NCBI RefSeq assembly: GCF_018613415.1 | Contig: NZ_JAGGQG010000012.1 | Location: forward strand, 220,950-262,624 | Length of the DNA stretch: 41,675 nt | Direction: 5' to 3' | Origin: Bacillus sp. ISL-18 | Lineage (GTDB): Bacteria > Bacillota > Bacilli > Bacillales > Cytobacillaceae | In this document: positions 8,627-16,841 of the stretch, in pieces | Numbering within the stretch: the first letter of the stretch is position 1 | How the letters are laid out: every line of letters begins with the position of its first letter | Translations under genes and position numbers: made by a program | The notes under the pieces: model-generated | What the model saw: only the letters and a program-made list of their open reading frames with translations | Told to the model about the DNA's origin: nothing | Database searches by the model: none

Positions 8627-9855
8627 TGAATATCCAAGATATTCGTAACCAGTTTCCAATCCTAGATCAAGAAGTGAATGGCAGCCCATTGGTTTACTTG
8701 GATAGCTCAGCTACTTCCCAAAAACCGCTACAAGTTATTGAAACCATTGAAAAATATTATCGCGAAATTAATTCCAATGTCCATCGTGGTGTGCATACAC
8801 TCGGAACAAGAGCTACCGATGCATACGAAGGGGCAAGGGAAAAGGTTCGTAAGTTCATAAATGCTAAATCCATACAGGAAGTCATTTTTACAAGAGGTAC
8901 AACAACTTCCCTTAATACGGTAGCTTCCAGTTATGCAGCTGCTAATTTAAAGGAAGGCGACGAAATCGTTATTACTTACATGGAGCATCATAGTAACATT
9001 ATTCCATGGCAGCAAGTAGCGAAACGGACAGGTGCCGTGTTAAAATACATTCCGCTTCAAGAAGATGGCACGCTTTCTCTTGAAGATGTACGGGCAACAA
9101 TTACAGCAAATACGAAAATTGTATCTGTAATGCAGGTTTCTAACGTGCTTGGCGTCATCAATCCTGTTAAAGAAATTGCGCAAATTGCTCACGAAAATGG
9201 AGCGATCATGGTTGTTGATGGTGCTCAAAGTGCACCACACATGAAAATTGATGTTCAAGATCTTGATTGCGATTTTCTTGCATTCTCTGGACATAAAATG
9301 TGTGGACCTACCGGTATCGGGGTACTCTACGGAAAGAAACACCTGCTTGAAAGCATGGAGCCAATTGAATTTGGCGGAGAAATGATTGATTTTGTCCACC
9401 TGCAAGAATCAACCTGGAAGGAACTGCCTTGGAAATTTGAAGGCGGTACACCTATTATTGCCGGTGCGATTGGTCTTGGAGCTGCGATTGACTTTTTAAA
9501 CGAAGTCGGCTTAGACAATATTGCGGAGCATGAACATAAACTTGCAGCCTATGCGTTAGAAAAAATGTCAGCAGTCGAAGGAATGACCATATATGGTCCG
9601 TTGGATGCTGCAAAACGTGCAGGCCTGATTACCTTTAATATAAAGGATGTTCACCCGCATGACGTTGCAACCGTTTTGGACGCAGAAGGAATTGCTGTCC
9701 GTGCCGGTCATCATTGCGCACAGCCGCTGATGAGATGGCTTAACGCTTCAGCTACCGCACGTGCAAGTTTTTACTTATACAATACTGAAGAAGATATTGA
9801 TAAACTCGTTGAAGGGCTTGTCAAAACAAAGGAGTATTTCAGCGATGTCTTCTAA
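8626..9855 (+). CDS. sufS: SufS, group II cysteine desulfurase
   Basis: A 409-residue PLP enzyme that mobilises sulfur from L-cysteine as a persulfide for cluster assembly. The PLP lysine is K224 (SGHKMCG) and the persulfide cysteine is C364 in RAGHHCAQPL, the short-loop RXGHHC signature of group II enzymes. The start is coupled to the sufD stop (TAATG). Its end overlaps sufU by 11 bp, fitting the SufS-SufU sulfur transfer pair. Confidence 0.97.
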   Translation: MNIQDIRNQFPILDQEVNGSPLVYLDSSATSQKPLQVIETIEKYYREINSNVHRGVHTLGTRATDAYEGAREKVRKFINAKSIQEVIFTRGTTTSLNTVASSYAAANLKEGDEIVITYMEHHSNIIPWQQVAKRTGAVLKYIPLQEDGTLSLEDVRATITANTKIVSVMQVSNVLGVINPVKEIAQIAHENGAIMVVDGAQSAPHMKIDVQDLDCDFLAFSGHKMCGPTGIGVLYGKKHLLESMEPIEFGGEMIDFVHLQESTWKELPWKFEGGTPIIAGAIGLGAAIDFLNEVGLDNIAEHEHKLAAYALEKMSAVEGMTIYGPLDAAKRAGLITFNIKDVHPHDVATVLDAEGIAVRAGHHCAQPLMRWLNASATARASFYLYNTEEDIDKLVEGLVKTKEYFSDVF

Positions 9856-10285
9856 TAATTTAGATGCATTATACCGTCGAGTGATTATGGACCATTATAA
9901 AAAACCCCGTAATCGCGGTGTTTTAGAAGATGGAAGCCATACGATTAATATGAATAACCCTACCTGCGGCGACCGGATTCAATTAACCTTTAAGGTCGAG
10001 GATGGAATCGTGAAAGATGCCATGTTTGAAGGAGAAGGCTGCTCAATTTCGATGTCTTCTGCCTCAATGATGACGCAGGAGATTAAAGGGAAAAAGGTTG
10101 AAGAGGCGCTAAAATTATCAGAGATTTTCTCTGAAATGATGCTAGGGAAAGAACACGATGATTCCATTGATTTAGGTGATATTGAAGCACTCCAAGGTGT
10201 TTCCAAATTCCCTGCAAGAATTAAATGTGCGACATTAGCATGGAAGGCAATGGAAAAGGGATTGAAGGAAGAGGAACAAAAGTAA
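9845..10285 (+). CDS. sufU: SufU, zinc-dependent sulfurtransferase
   Basis: A 146-residue IscU-like protein of the Gram-positive SufU type, which accepts sulfur from SufS. The zinc ligands are visible as C41 and D43 (TCGDR), C66 (GEGCSIS) and C128 (IKCATLAW). The 18-20 residue insert that separates SufU from IscU is also present. The start is ATG 9845, after AAAGGAG and inside the end of sufS; the longer in-frame extension runs through sufS and is rejected. Confidence 0.96.
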   Translation: MSSNNLDALYRRVIMDHYKKPRNRGVLEDGSHTINMNNPTCGDRIQLTFKVEDGIVKDAMFEGEGCSISMSSASMMTQEIKGKKVEEALKLSEIFSEMMLGKEHDDSIDLGDIEALQGVSKFPARIKCATLAWKAMEKGLKEEEQK

Positions 10286-10313
10286 AACGATTGGGCTAAT
10301 GCTCTAATCGTTT
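10285..10313 (+). other. RNA hairpin between sufU and sufB
   Basis: The arms AAACGATT and AATCGTTT pair over 8 bp. Inside, GGGC can pair with GCTC across a TAAT loop. No T tract follows; the sufB ribosome site is only 5 nt downstream. It is not a standard terminator. A role in mRNA processing or in tuning sufB translation is inference. Confidence 0.5.
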
Positions 10314-10332
10314 ATGAAGGAGGAACTCGACG

Positions 10333-11730
10333 ATGGCGAAAAAAATGCCGGAAATCGGTGATTATAAATATGGTTTTGCCGATAAAGACGTTTCCATATT
10401 CCGATCAAAACGTGGTTTAACACGTGAGATTGTTGAAGAAATATCAAAAATGAAGAATGAACCACAGTGGATGCTTGACTTCCGCTTAAAGTCTCTTGAG
10501 CATTTCTACAATATGCCAATGCCACAATGGGGCGGGGACTTAAATTCTTTAAGCTTTGACGAAATTACTTACTATGTAAAACCATCTGAAAAGTCCGAGA
10601 AATCTTGGGATGAAGTACCAGAGGAAATCAAAGCGACTTTCGATAAGCTTGGAATTCCTGAAGCAGAGCAAAAATACCTTGCTGGTGTATCTGCACAGTA
10701 TGAATCAGAGGTTGTTTATCATAACATGAAGGAAGACCTTGAAGAGCTTGGAATCGTCTTTAAGGATACAGATTCTGCCTTAAGAGAAAACGAAGATATT
10801 TTCCGCGAGCACTGGGCAAAAGTTATTCCGCCAACAGACAACAAGTTTGCGGCATTAAACTCAGCTGTTTGGTCAGGCGGTTCATTCATCTATGTACCAC
10901 CAGGTATTAAGGTAGATACGCCATTACAAGCGTATTTCCGAATCAACTCTGAAAACATGGGACAATTTGAACGTACCCTTATTATTGTTGATGAAGGCTC
11001 ATCCGTACACTATGTAGAAGGATGTACAGCACCGGTTTATACAACGAACTCCCTGCACAGTGCGGTTGTTGAAATCATCATTAAAAAGGATGCTTACTGC
11101 CGTTACACAACGATCCAGAACTGGGCAAACAACGTGTATAACTTGGTTACCAAGCGTGCCGTTTGTGATGCCAACGCAACAATGGAATGGATCGATGGTA
11201 ATATCGGTTCTAAGTTAACCATGAAATATCCTGCCGTTATTTTAAAAGGCGAAGGTGCACGTGGGATGACTTTATCGATTGCCATTGCAGGTAAAGGTCA
11301 GCACCAGGATGCTGGTGCAAAAATGATTCACTTAGCACCAAATACTTCTTCTACCATCGTATCAAAATCAATCTCTAAGCATGGTGGTAAGGTAACCTAT
11401 CGCGGTCAGGTTCATTTTGGACGCAAAGCGGATGGTGCTCGTGCCAATATTGAGTGTGATACATTGATTATGGATAATCAATCTACTTCTGATACAATTC
11501 CATACAATGAAATCTTAAACGACAACATTTCTCTTGAGCACGAAGCAAAGGTATCGAAGGTTTCTGAAGAGCAGTTATTCTACTTGATGAGCCGCGGTAT
11601 TTCTCAGCAAGAAGCCACTGAAATGATCGTAATGGGCTTCATCGAGCCATTTACAAAAGAGTTACCAATGGAATATGCCGTTGAGATGAACCGTCTGATT
11701 AAGTTCGAAATGGAAGGTTCTATCGGATAA
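10333..11730 (+). CDS. sufB: SufB, Fe-S cluster scaffold subunit
   Basis: A 465-residue SufBD-family protein, full length, that forms the SufBCD scaffold on which the cluster is built. Conserved features include VHYVEGCTAP, the NWANNVYNLVTKRA segment and HEAKVSKVSEEQLFYLMSRG. The start ATG follows GAAGGAGG. The last codons, IKFEMEGSIG-stop, are repeated at 27859-27891 beyond the mobile element, so the 3' end present here is probably partly supplied by the element. The protein sequence is unaffected. Confidence 0.97.
   Translation: MAKKMPEIGDYKYGFADKDVSIFRSKRGLTREIVEEISKMKNEPQWMLDFRLKSLEHFYNMPMPQWGGDLNSLSFDEITYYVKPSEKSEKSWDEVPEEIKATFDKLGIPEAEQKYLAGVSAQYESEVVYHNMKEDLEELGIVFKDTDSALRENEDIFREHWAKVIPPTDNKFAALNSAVWSGGSFIYVPPGIKVDTPLQAYFRINSENMGQFERTLIIVDEGSSVHYVEGCTAPVYTTNSLHSAVVEIIIKKDAYCRYTTIQNWANNVYNLVTKRAVCDANATMEWIDGNIGSKLTMKYPAVILKGEGARGMTLSIAIAGKGQHQDAGAKMIHLAPNTSSTIVSKSISKHGGKVTYRGQVHFGRKADGARANIECDTLIMDNQSTSDTIPYNEILNDNISLEHEAKVSKVSEEQLFYLMSRGISQQEATEMIVMGFIEPFTKELPMEYAVEMNRLIKFEMEGSIG
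11698..11730 (+). repeat. attL-side copy of the sufB 3' end
   Basis: The last 11 codons of sufB, including the stop. They match 27859-27891 at 28 of 33 positions; all five differences are at third codon positions. The longest exact blocks are AAGTTCGA and ATGGAAGG. The crossover should lie in one of these. Confidence 0.85.
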
Positions 11731-11738
11731 CAAAGAAT

Positions 11739-11764
11739 AAACCCTTGTATATCAAGGGTTTTTC
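11739..11764 (+). terminator. Replacement terminator downstream of sufB, carried by the element
   Basis: The perfect stem AAACCCTTG / CAAGGGTTT with a TATAT loop is followed by TTTCTT. It lies 8 bp after the sufB stop and inside the element, and so replaces the native terminator now at 27902. Confidence 0.8.
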
Positions 11765-11776
11765 TTATGTTTGCAA

Positions 11777-11815
11777 ATGCAAAGTTTCATTTTGTGCAAA
11801 GTTCGTGCAAAGTTG
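11777..11815 (+). repeat. Left arm-type repeats for the integrase
   Basis: ATGCAAAGTTT (11777), GTGCAAAGTTC (11794) and GTGCAAAGTTG (11805) are direct repeats, the last two exactly abutting at 11-bp spacing. The same motif recurs three times near the right end (27727-27759). Short direct repeats beside the core site are what N-terminal arm-binding domains of this integrase class recognise; that role is inferred here. Confidence 0.65.
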
Positions 11816-11854
11816 AAATTATTTTAACATTAATTGAAGTAATTGTTAACATGA

Positions 11855-13018
11855 TTATTTTGTGACGTAGGCAGTGAATTTTGCAAGTTCATCTGTTTGA
11901 ATTTTTCCTGTAATATGCCCATATGTTCTACTTAATTCTTTTGTGTCTTTATGACCTAATCTTTTTGCTATATAAATTTCACTTACACCTGATTCAAGGA
12001 GTAAAGTGGCATGAGTGTGCCTGAAAGCATGTAAGCCCCTATATTCAACCCCTGAAGCCTTATGATAGTTTTGAATCGTTTCACGAATGATTGAAGGTGT
12101 GAGATAATGCCCATTATAATTTTGAAAGATGATTCCATCATTATTTTTCTTGAATCTTGGGTTTCCAAGAATCAGTTCATTTTGTTTTGCCTTGAGTTTT
12201 TTCAGTTCACGAATAACTTCTTCATCGATGCTGATTACACGATAAGATGAATCATTTTTCAATGTTGTAAGCTGCACTTTGTTATTATCATCACGGCTTG
12301 TTTGCTTGTTGATATCAATCGTATTTCCTTGAACATCTTCCCATCTTAATGCAAGGGCTTCTGATATCCTTAAACCCGTTTTGTATAAGAACAAAATCAA
12401 CATGTAATACAAACGGTATTCAGGGAACCTTTGATGCTTGTATGTTCTTAAATAATCCAATAGTTGATTCATTTCATTAAGGCTGAAATATTTCACTTTT
12501 TCATCTTCTTTTTTCACAGCAACATTGTCTTGAACTTCTATCTTCAATCTATCTGCTGGATTCTTTTCAAGAACCTGAAGTTCTTGAACGGCATAAAACA
12601 AAATACTTTTTATCACCGAAAGATATTTTCGCCTTGATCCTATTGAATATTTAGGCTTTCCATTCTTATCAAATTCCCCAAAGGCTGCAAGCCAATCTTT
12701 CACTTCTATCCTTGTGATTTTTGCAATTTTTTTATGACCAAATGCAGGCATCACATGATTTCTTATAATTACTTCAAGCTGTCTGAATGTTGAAGGCTTT
12801 GTTGATTGCTTTTTCCATTTCAGCCATTGTTCCACAACATATTCAAAAGGCATGTTTCTATCCGCTATAGTTTGGCTATAGTATTTTCTTTCCTCAGTTT
12901 TTGCGGCAGCAATTTCAGCTTCTTTTTTTGTTTTGAAACTTCCGATACCTTTTAATTTTCCATCTATATAAATTTGCACTTGATAATTTCCGCTTGGTAA
13001 TTTTCTTATGTTTGCCAT
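11855..13018 (-). CDS. int: Site-specific tyrosine recombinase (integrase)
   Basis: A 387-residue phage/ICE-type integrase. The N terminus has an arm-binding AP2-like strand region (GNYQVQIYIDGKLKGIGSFKTK), followed by a SAM-like core-binding domain. The C-terminal catalytic domain holds the arginine in KTGLRISEAL, H330-x-x-R333 (HAFRH), H356 (RLGHKD) and the nucleophile Y366 (SRTYGH). ATG 13018 with AAGGGG 10 nt upstream was preferred to the in-frame TTG at 13039. It lies directly inside the left end of the element and downstream of the repressor, with which it is probably co-transcribed. Confidence 0.95.
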   Translation of the reverse strand: MANIRKLPSGNYQVQIYIDGKLKGIGSFKTKKEAEIAAAKTEERKYYSQTIADRNMPFEYVVEQWLKWKKQSTKPSTFRQLEVIIRNHVMPAFGHKKIAKITRIEVKDWLAAFGEFDKNGKPKYSIGSRRKYLSVIKSILFYAVQELQVLEKNPADRLKIEVQDNVAVKKEDEKVKYFSLNEMNQLLDYLRTYKHQRFPEYRLYYMLILFLYKTGLRISEALALRWEDVQGNTIDINKQTSRDDNNKVQLTTLKNDSSYRVISIDEEVIRELKKLKAKQNELILGNPRFKKNNDGIIFQNYNGHYLTPSIIRETIQNYHKASGVEYRGLHAFRHTHATLLLESGVSEIYIAKRLGHKDTKELSRTYGHITGKIQTDELAKFTAYVTK

Positions 13019-13035
13019 GCTGTCTTTTCCCCTTT

Positions 13036-13449
13036 TCAACCTTTTAAAATGATTTCGATAACGCTTTTTATTTTTGCCTTTTCTTCTTTGGTCAAAAGCC
13101 TGTCCTGAAAAAATATTGGATGATTTGATCCCAGTAAAAAATCAAGTGCGAACGGCTCCTGTTCCTGCTCTGCTAGTGACCATTCTATATCTTCTTGACT
13201 GTTTTTTTCGTTTTTTATTTTAATAAAATCGGATGCGTCAATATATCCTGCTGCTGTCATTAAATTTTCATATGGTTCATCTAAACCTTTTGCCAATCTT
13301 TCTATAATTTCTGGAGAAGGTCTATCTCGTTTACCACTTTCAAGATGTGAAATATACATAGCAGAAACACCAGATAATTCACCCAGTTTATTCATTGAAA
13401 GATTTTTTTCTTCTCTTTTCTTTTTGAGATAATCTGCAAAGTTTTTCAT
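13036..13449 (-). CDS. XRE-family repressor (ImmR/CI-like) of the element
   Basis: A 137-residue protein with an N-terminal Cro/CI helix-turn-helix (residues about 5-65: LSMNKLGELSGVSAMYISHLESGKRDRPS) and a C-terminal part without visible peptidase motifs. The start is ATG 13449, ten nt after GGGAG; GTG 13458 is too close to that site. It lies next to the integrase on the same strand and faces the excisionase-like gene across palindromic sites, so it is probably the lysogeny-type switch that represses the rightward genes and itself. How it is inactivated is not visible from the sequence. Confidence 0.9.
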   Translation of the reverse strand: MKNFADYLKKKREEKNLSMNKLGELSGVSAMYISHLESGKRDRPSPEIIERLAKGLDEPYENLMTAAGYIDASDFIKIKNEKNSQEDIEWSLAEQEQEPFALDFLLGSNHPIFFQDRLLTKEEKAKIKSVIEIILKG

Positions 13450-13475
13450 TATAATCACTCTCCCTTTTATTTACA

Positions 13476-13565
13476 ATTATAAACAATAATTTATAAACCG
13501 TAAACAATAGTTTGTATAAAATATAGTTTATGGTGGTATAATGTTTTTTGTAAACTATAGTTTAT
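13476..13565. promoter_or_regulatory. Divergent operator/promoter switch between repressor and excisionase genes
   Basis: Four related sites are seen: ATAAACAATAATTTAT (13479), GTAAACAATAGTTTGT (13500), a half site ATAGTTTATGG (13523) and the palindrome TAAACTATAGTTTA (13551-13564). The consensus is TAAAC-N4-GTTTA. The leftward promoter fits TTTACG (complement of 13499-13504), a 17-bp spacer and TATAAT (complement of 13476-13481), overlapping the first two sites. A rightward TATAAT lies at 13537-13542, between sites three and four. Confidence 0.75.
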
Positions 13566-13616
13566 GGTAAAAAGAAGTAAAATGTTTTAAAAAATACACC
13601 TAGGAGGAAAAAGCAA

Positions 13617-13907
13617 ATGCTTAACATTTCTTTAGACGAAAATGAATTAAAGAAATTATATTTAGAAGAAGTCCGTAAACGTGTGTGTGAAATTGAGGAA
13701 CAGAAGTTGTTAATAGATGTCAATGAACTATGTAATATGCTTTCGCTAAGCAGACCAACAGTAGAAAAATTATTTATTTCCAATCCGAAATTTCCTTCTT
13801 TGCGAGTGGGTAAGAAGTGGTTATTTCCTCGTAAAGAGGTAGAGGAATATATCAAACGTTGGTCAAGTGATGTTCGAAAGAATGGCGGTAATGTAGAGTG
13901 TGGTTAA
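13617..13907 (+). CDS. Excisionase-like helix-turn-helix (HTH_17/MerR-type) DNA-binding protein
   Basis: A 96-residue protein. After a charged N-terminal helix, it contains the excisionase-type winged HTH: LIDVNELCNMLSLSRPTVEKLF, then a wing with LRVGKKWLFPRKEVEEYI. The start ATG follows CTAGGAGG. It is the first rightward gene under the operator array, the usual place for xis or an early regulator. Xis function is inferred from fold and position; it could instead be a transcriptional activator. Confidence 0.75.
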   Translation: MLNISLDENELKKLYLEEVRKRVCEIEEQKLLIDVNELCNMLSLSRPTVEKLFISNPKFPSLRVGKKWLFPRKEVEEYIKRWSSDVRKNGGNVECG

Positions 13908-14160
13908 ATCTAAAAAAAAAAGAAAAGACAAGCTTGATGCCAATCGAAAATATATTGCAAATCATTACACGCCTGATACAGTTTGGGGGATTTACAAATA
14001 TGACACAGTATGCCTTACACCTGATTTTTTAAGACAAGAACTTGGAACAGAAGAAAAAATGATTCGAAAAGAATGGAAAAAACGTGGATTTACTCAAACT
14101 CATCTCACTAAAGACGGGAAGGAAAATGAGTATAAACAGGTTAAGCATAGGCACTGCTAA
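13900..14160 (+). CDS. Small basic hypothetical protein of the element
   Basis: An 86-residue, lysine/arginine-rich protein (N terminus KSKKKRKDKLD, C terminus KQVKHRHC). The GTG start overlaps the end of the preceding gene by 8 bp, suggesting coupling. The middle reads like a small DNA-contacting protein (LRQELGTEEKMIRKEWKKRGFTQTH). No family is recognised. Confidence 0.55.
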   Translation: MVKSKKKRKDKLDANRKYIANHYTPDTVWGIYKYDTVCLTPDFLRQELGTEEKMIRKEWKKRGFTQTHLTKDGKENEYKQVKHRHC

Positions 14161-14295
14161 TACAATGCTGTGATCGTAAGCAAAGAGTTTTATGAAAATA
14201 CAGGGCTTGATTTTGAAGAAGATTACTATCAAGAAGTAGATTCGGATTAGTAGCATTGCAAAATTGAAGGGTACAAGCTTGAAAGGGGTGAGAAA

Positions 14296-14487
14296 ATGGA
14301 ATATGAAATAATGACTGATGCAGAACACCAAGAAATTATTGAAATACTTGTTGAGCGATACGGTGAGAGAATCACAGCCCAACAATATTTTGAAACTCTT
14401 GATGAATTTGGTTTTGAGATAAGAGATAAAAATAATAATCTTGTATCTCTTGAGCAATTGGCAGCAGGATGGGAAAAGAGATTCTAA
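14296..14487 (+). CDS. Small acidic hypothetical protein of the element
   Basis: A 63-residue, glutamate-rich, probably helical protein with a good ribosome site (AAAGGGGTGAGAAA, then ATG). Small acidic proteins are common in early regions of phages and satellites. No family is recognised. Confidence 0.6.
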   Translation: MEYEIMTDAEHQEIIEILVERYGERITAQQYFETLDEFGFEIRDKNNNLVSLEQLAAGWEKRF

Positions 14488-15023
14488 AAAGGCGGTTTGC
14501 AGCGTTCCTTAAGTGTAATAGAAAGTACTAAAGGTACCAAAACATTAATTATAAAAATAAAATTTTGGTACCTGACAAAACATTGATATATAAAGGTTCT
14601 TATAACAAAGTACTATGAAAAATAATATATAACCAGAGCTTATTATTACAGCAATGAATGACAAAAAGCTATTCGGTTGTAGATATTAAAGGATAGGTAT
14701 TTATGAGAACGCTCATTCGATCATTTTCACTTTCAGGTTTTAGTCAATATTAAGAATTATAGGCTTTGACAAAAAGTAAGAAGACCCATAGCGGATAGCT
14801 ATAAGCCTTCTTTGTAGTTGCATGCCAATGTGATTAATCAACCTTCCCTTTTGTCATAGCCTATTTATAACCTTTTGCCAAGGTTGAAATTATAATCAAA
14901 AAAGAAGTTCATTAATCATTATGCCACCTATAGAACAAGTTTAAGCATAATAATGTCACTCTTTTATTGTTGTAATTTCATCTCCTTGGAGGGAAGAAAT
15001 ATCAATGATGAAGGGGTTTTTTA
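14488..15023 (+). other. Intergenic region upstream of the replication gene, with inverted repeats
   Basis: No convincing gene is present over 536 bp. It contains an inverted repeat GGTACCAAAA / TTTTGGTACC (14533-14542 and 14563-14572, 20-bp spacer). It also holds a hairpin AAGAAG-ATAGC / GCTAT-CTTCTT (14778-14812). A ribosome site TTGGAGGGAAG near 14986 precedes a 23-codon frame starting at ATG 15005. Control of the rep gene or an accessory origin are possible roles. Confidence 0.5.
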
Positions 15024-16841
15024 ATGAAAACGAAAATAGCAACCGAAGCAGCAAAGACAAAAAAAGAGACCGATGAAATTATAGTAGCAACAATTTCAAG
15101 TGACGATTTGGATATAGATTTAGAAAAGATTGTGGATGTCATGACTGATTATTTTGATATTCAAAAACTTGATTTGGATGAAGATTATGCTCGAATGTAT
15201 TTTAGGAAACCTGAGAATTATGTTCATGAACCAGAAGGTCTGTGTGTTTTGGGTTTCAAAGTGAATTGGGAATTATGTTCAGCTAAAGAGGTCGATCTTA
15301 ATCTGGACGATCTGGAACAAGAATTGCCCGATTTTTTAACCTCCTTTATTGATGCAAAAAATTTTTTCGAAGGTTTGAGCGATTCAGCAATAAATACGAG
15401 TCTTTTTCATGGAAATCCGAAAAGGATTTTTAATTTATTAAAAAGAAGAGAAAATTTGCTGTTTGATTATAAACGTATAATCAAGCATTTGGAATACCAT
15501 GAAGAGATTTTGCAATTTATTGATGAAATATTAAAAGATCGACAATATGAAATTAATGAACAATTAGATGATAACCTCAAAATTGAAAAAAACAATGAAC
15601 AAGAGGTTGCCGAAAAATTAATTCATAAATTAAAGACTGTAAAATTTAATGATTCGCTTTACACATACCATCATAAATGCTTTCGTACGGGTGATTTTCT
15701 TCCCCAAAATGTCATTAGGGAATTAAAAGGTTTTGGGGTTAGTTCAAGATATTTGAATGAGGTCGTAAAGCAAATCAAGATTCATTCCCCATCAATAGAA
15801 AAACCTCAAGACGGTTGGGCAATCAAATTTCAAAATGGTTGTTTGTATAATGGTGAATGGTACCCTATTGATTTTACAGGTTTTACACCTCATTATATCA
15901 ATCTTCGGTATGATCCTTACGCTGAATCGGTTCCAGTGGTAGACAGGTTTCTAAATTTCTTCACTGGAGATGATGAGGATTATCGGAATTTTATCCTAGA
16001 AACCATTGCACTTTGTTTGATTACAGATCCGAATGTAAAACGGTTTGAGGATTTTCAGCGAATTACGTTTTTTCATGGAGACGGAAAAAACGGCAAAGGA
16101 GTGCTGCTGAATATAATCCGTGCGCTGTTAGGAGGGGAAAACGTGTCCTCTCTTTCACTTGAGAATATTATAGATGAAAAGTATTTATTTAGTTTGAGAA
16201 ATAAACTAGCTAATTGTGGGGATGATCTTGAAAACAAACCGATTAATGCTAGGACAACGAAGGCACTTAAAAATTTAGCATCCAATGATCCGATACAAAT
16301 AAGAAAAATGTATGAAAACTCAATAGAAGAAGTTCTAACGGCAACTCACATATATAGTACAAATCATATTTTGACATCAAGTGAAAAAGGGAATGCTTGG
16401 AAAAGAAGGTTAATATGGTGTCCTGCTTTTGAAAAACCAACTGTCAAAGATCCCGATCTTCAAAAAAAATTAACGAAGCAGGATGCTCTAGAATATTTGT
16501 TACGGCTTGTCATGGAAGCATATTTCCGATTATATGAAAAAAGGGCATTTACAAAATGCCAAAAGGTTCAAGATTGTACGGACAATTACCATGAAGAAAA
16601 TAATACTGCCTTAAGTTGGATTCGGGCAAAAGGTAAAGAGTTTTTTATTAATAAACGTTCCCCTCAAGTCTACAACGATAATAAGGGCGATGATTTTGCG
16701 ACATGGCATAAAGAAAATTATGGTGGAAGACCTCCAATTAATTGCATACAATTGAAAGAAAGTATCATGGAAGTTCATAATTTGGTTGTCAAACCTACAA
16801 CAGTTAAAGGAAAACCAGAACGAGTGTTTAAAGAAAACTAG
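15024..16841 (+). CDS. D5/SF3-type replication helicase (satellite Rep/Pri-like)
   Basis: A 605-residue protein whose C-terminal half is an SF3 helicase of the phage/plasmid primase P4/D5 type: Walker A GDGKNGKG (residues 352-359), Walker B NCGDDLEN and a motif C region ending YSTNH. The D5_N region precedes it. The N-terminal 200 residues are acidic and I see no archaeo-eukaryotic primase or PriCT signature, so priming activity is uncertain. The start is ATG 15024, after AAGGGG. It is expected to bind and unwind the iteron-bearing region just downstream. Confidence 0.85.
   Translation: MKTKIATEAAKTKKETDEIIVATISSDDLDIDLEKIVDVMTDYFDIQKLDLDEDYARMYFRKPENYVHEPEGLCVLGFKVNWELCSAKEVDLNLDDLEQELPDFLTSFIDAKNFFEGLSDSAINTSLFHGNPKRIFNLLKRRENLLFDYKRIIKHLEYHEEILQFIDEILKDRQYEINEQLDDNLKIEKNNEQEVAEKLIHKLKTVKFNDSLYTYHHKCFRTGDFLPQNVIRELKGFGVSSRYLNEVVKQIKIHSPSIEKPQDGWAIKFQNGCLYNGEWYPIDFTGFTPHYINLRYDPYAESVPVVDRFLNFFTGDDEDYRNFILETIALCLITDPNVKRFEDFQRITFFHGDGKNGKGVLLNIIRALLGGENVSSLSLENIIDEKYLFSLRNKLANCGDDLENKPINARTTKALKNLASNDPIQIRKMYENSIEEVLTATHIYSTNHILTSSEKGNAWKRRLIWCPAFEKPTVKDPDLQKKLTKQDALEYLLRLVMEAYFRLYEKRAFTKCQKVQDCTDNYHEENNTALSWIRAKGKEFFINKRSPQVYNDNKGDDFATWHKENYGGRPPINCIQLKESIMEVHNLVVKPTTVKGKPERVFKEN

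Noticed and set aside
14170..14250. 26-codon acidic frame from GTG
   Set aside because: No ribosome site and too short to support.
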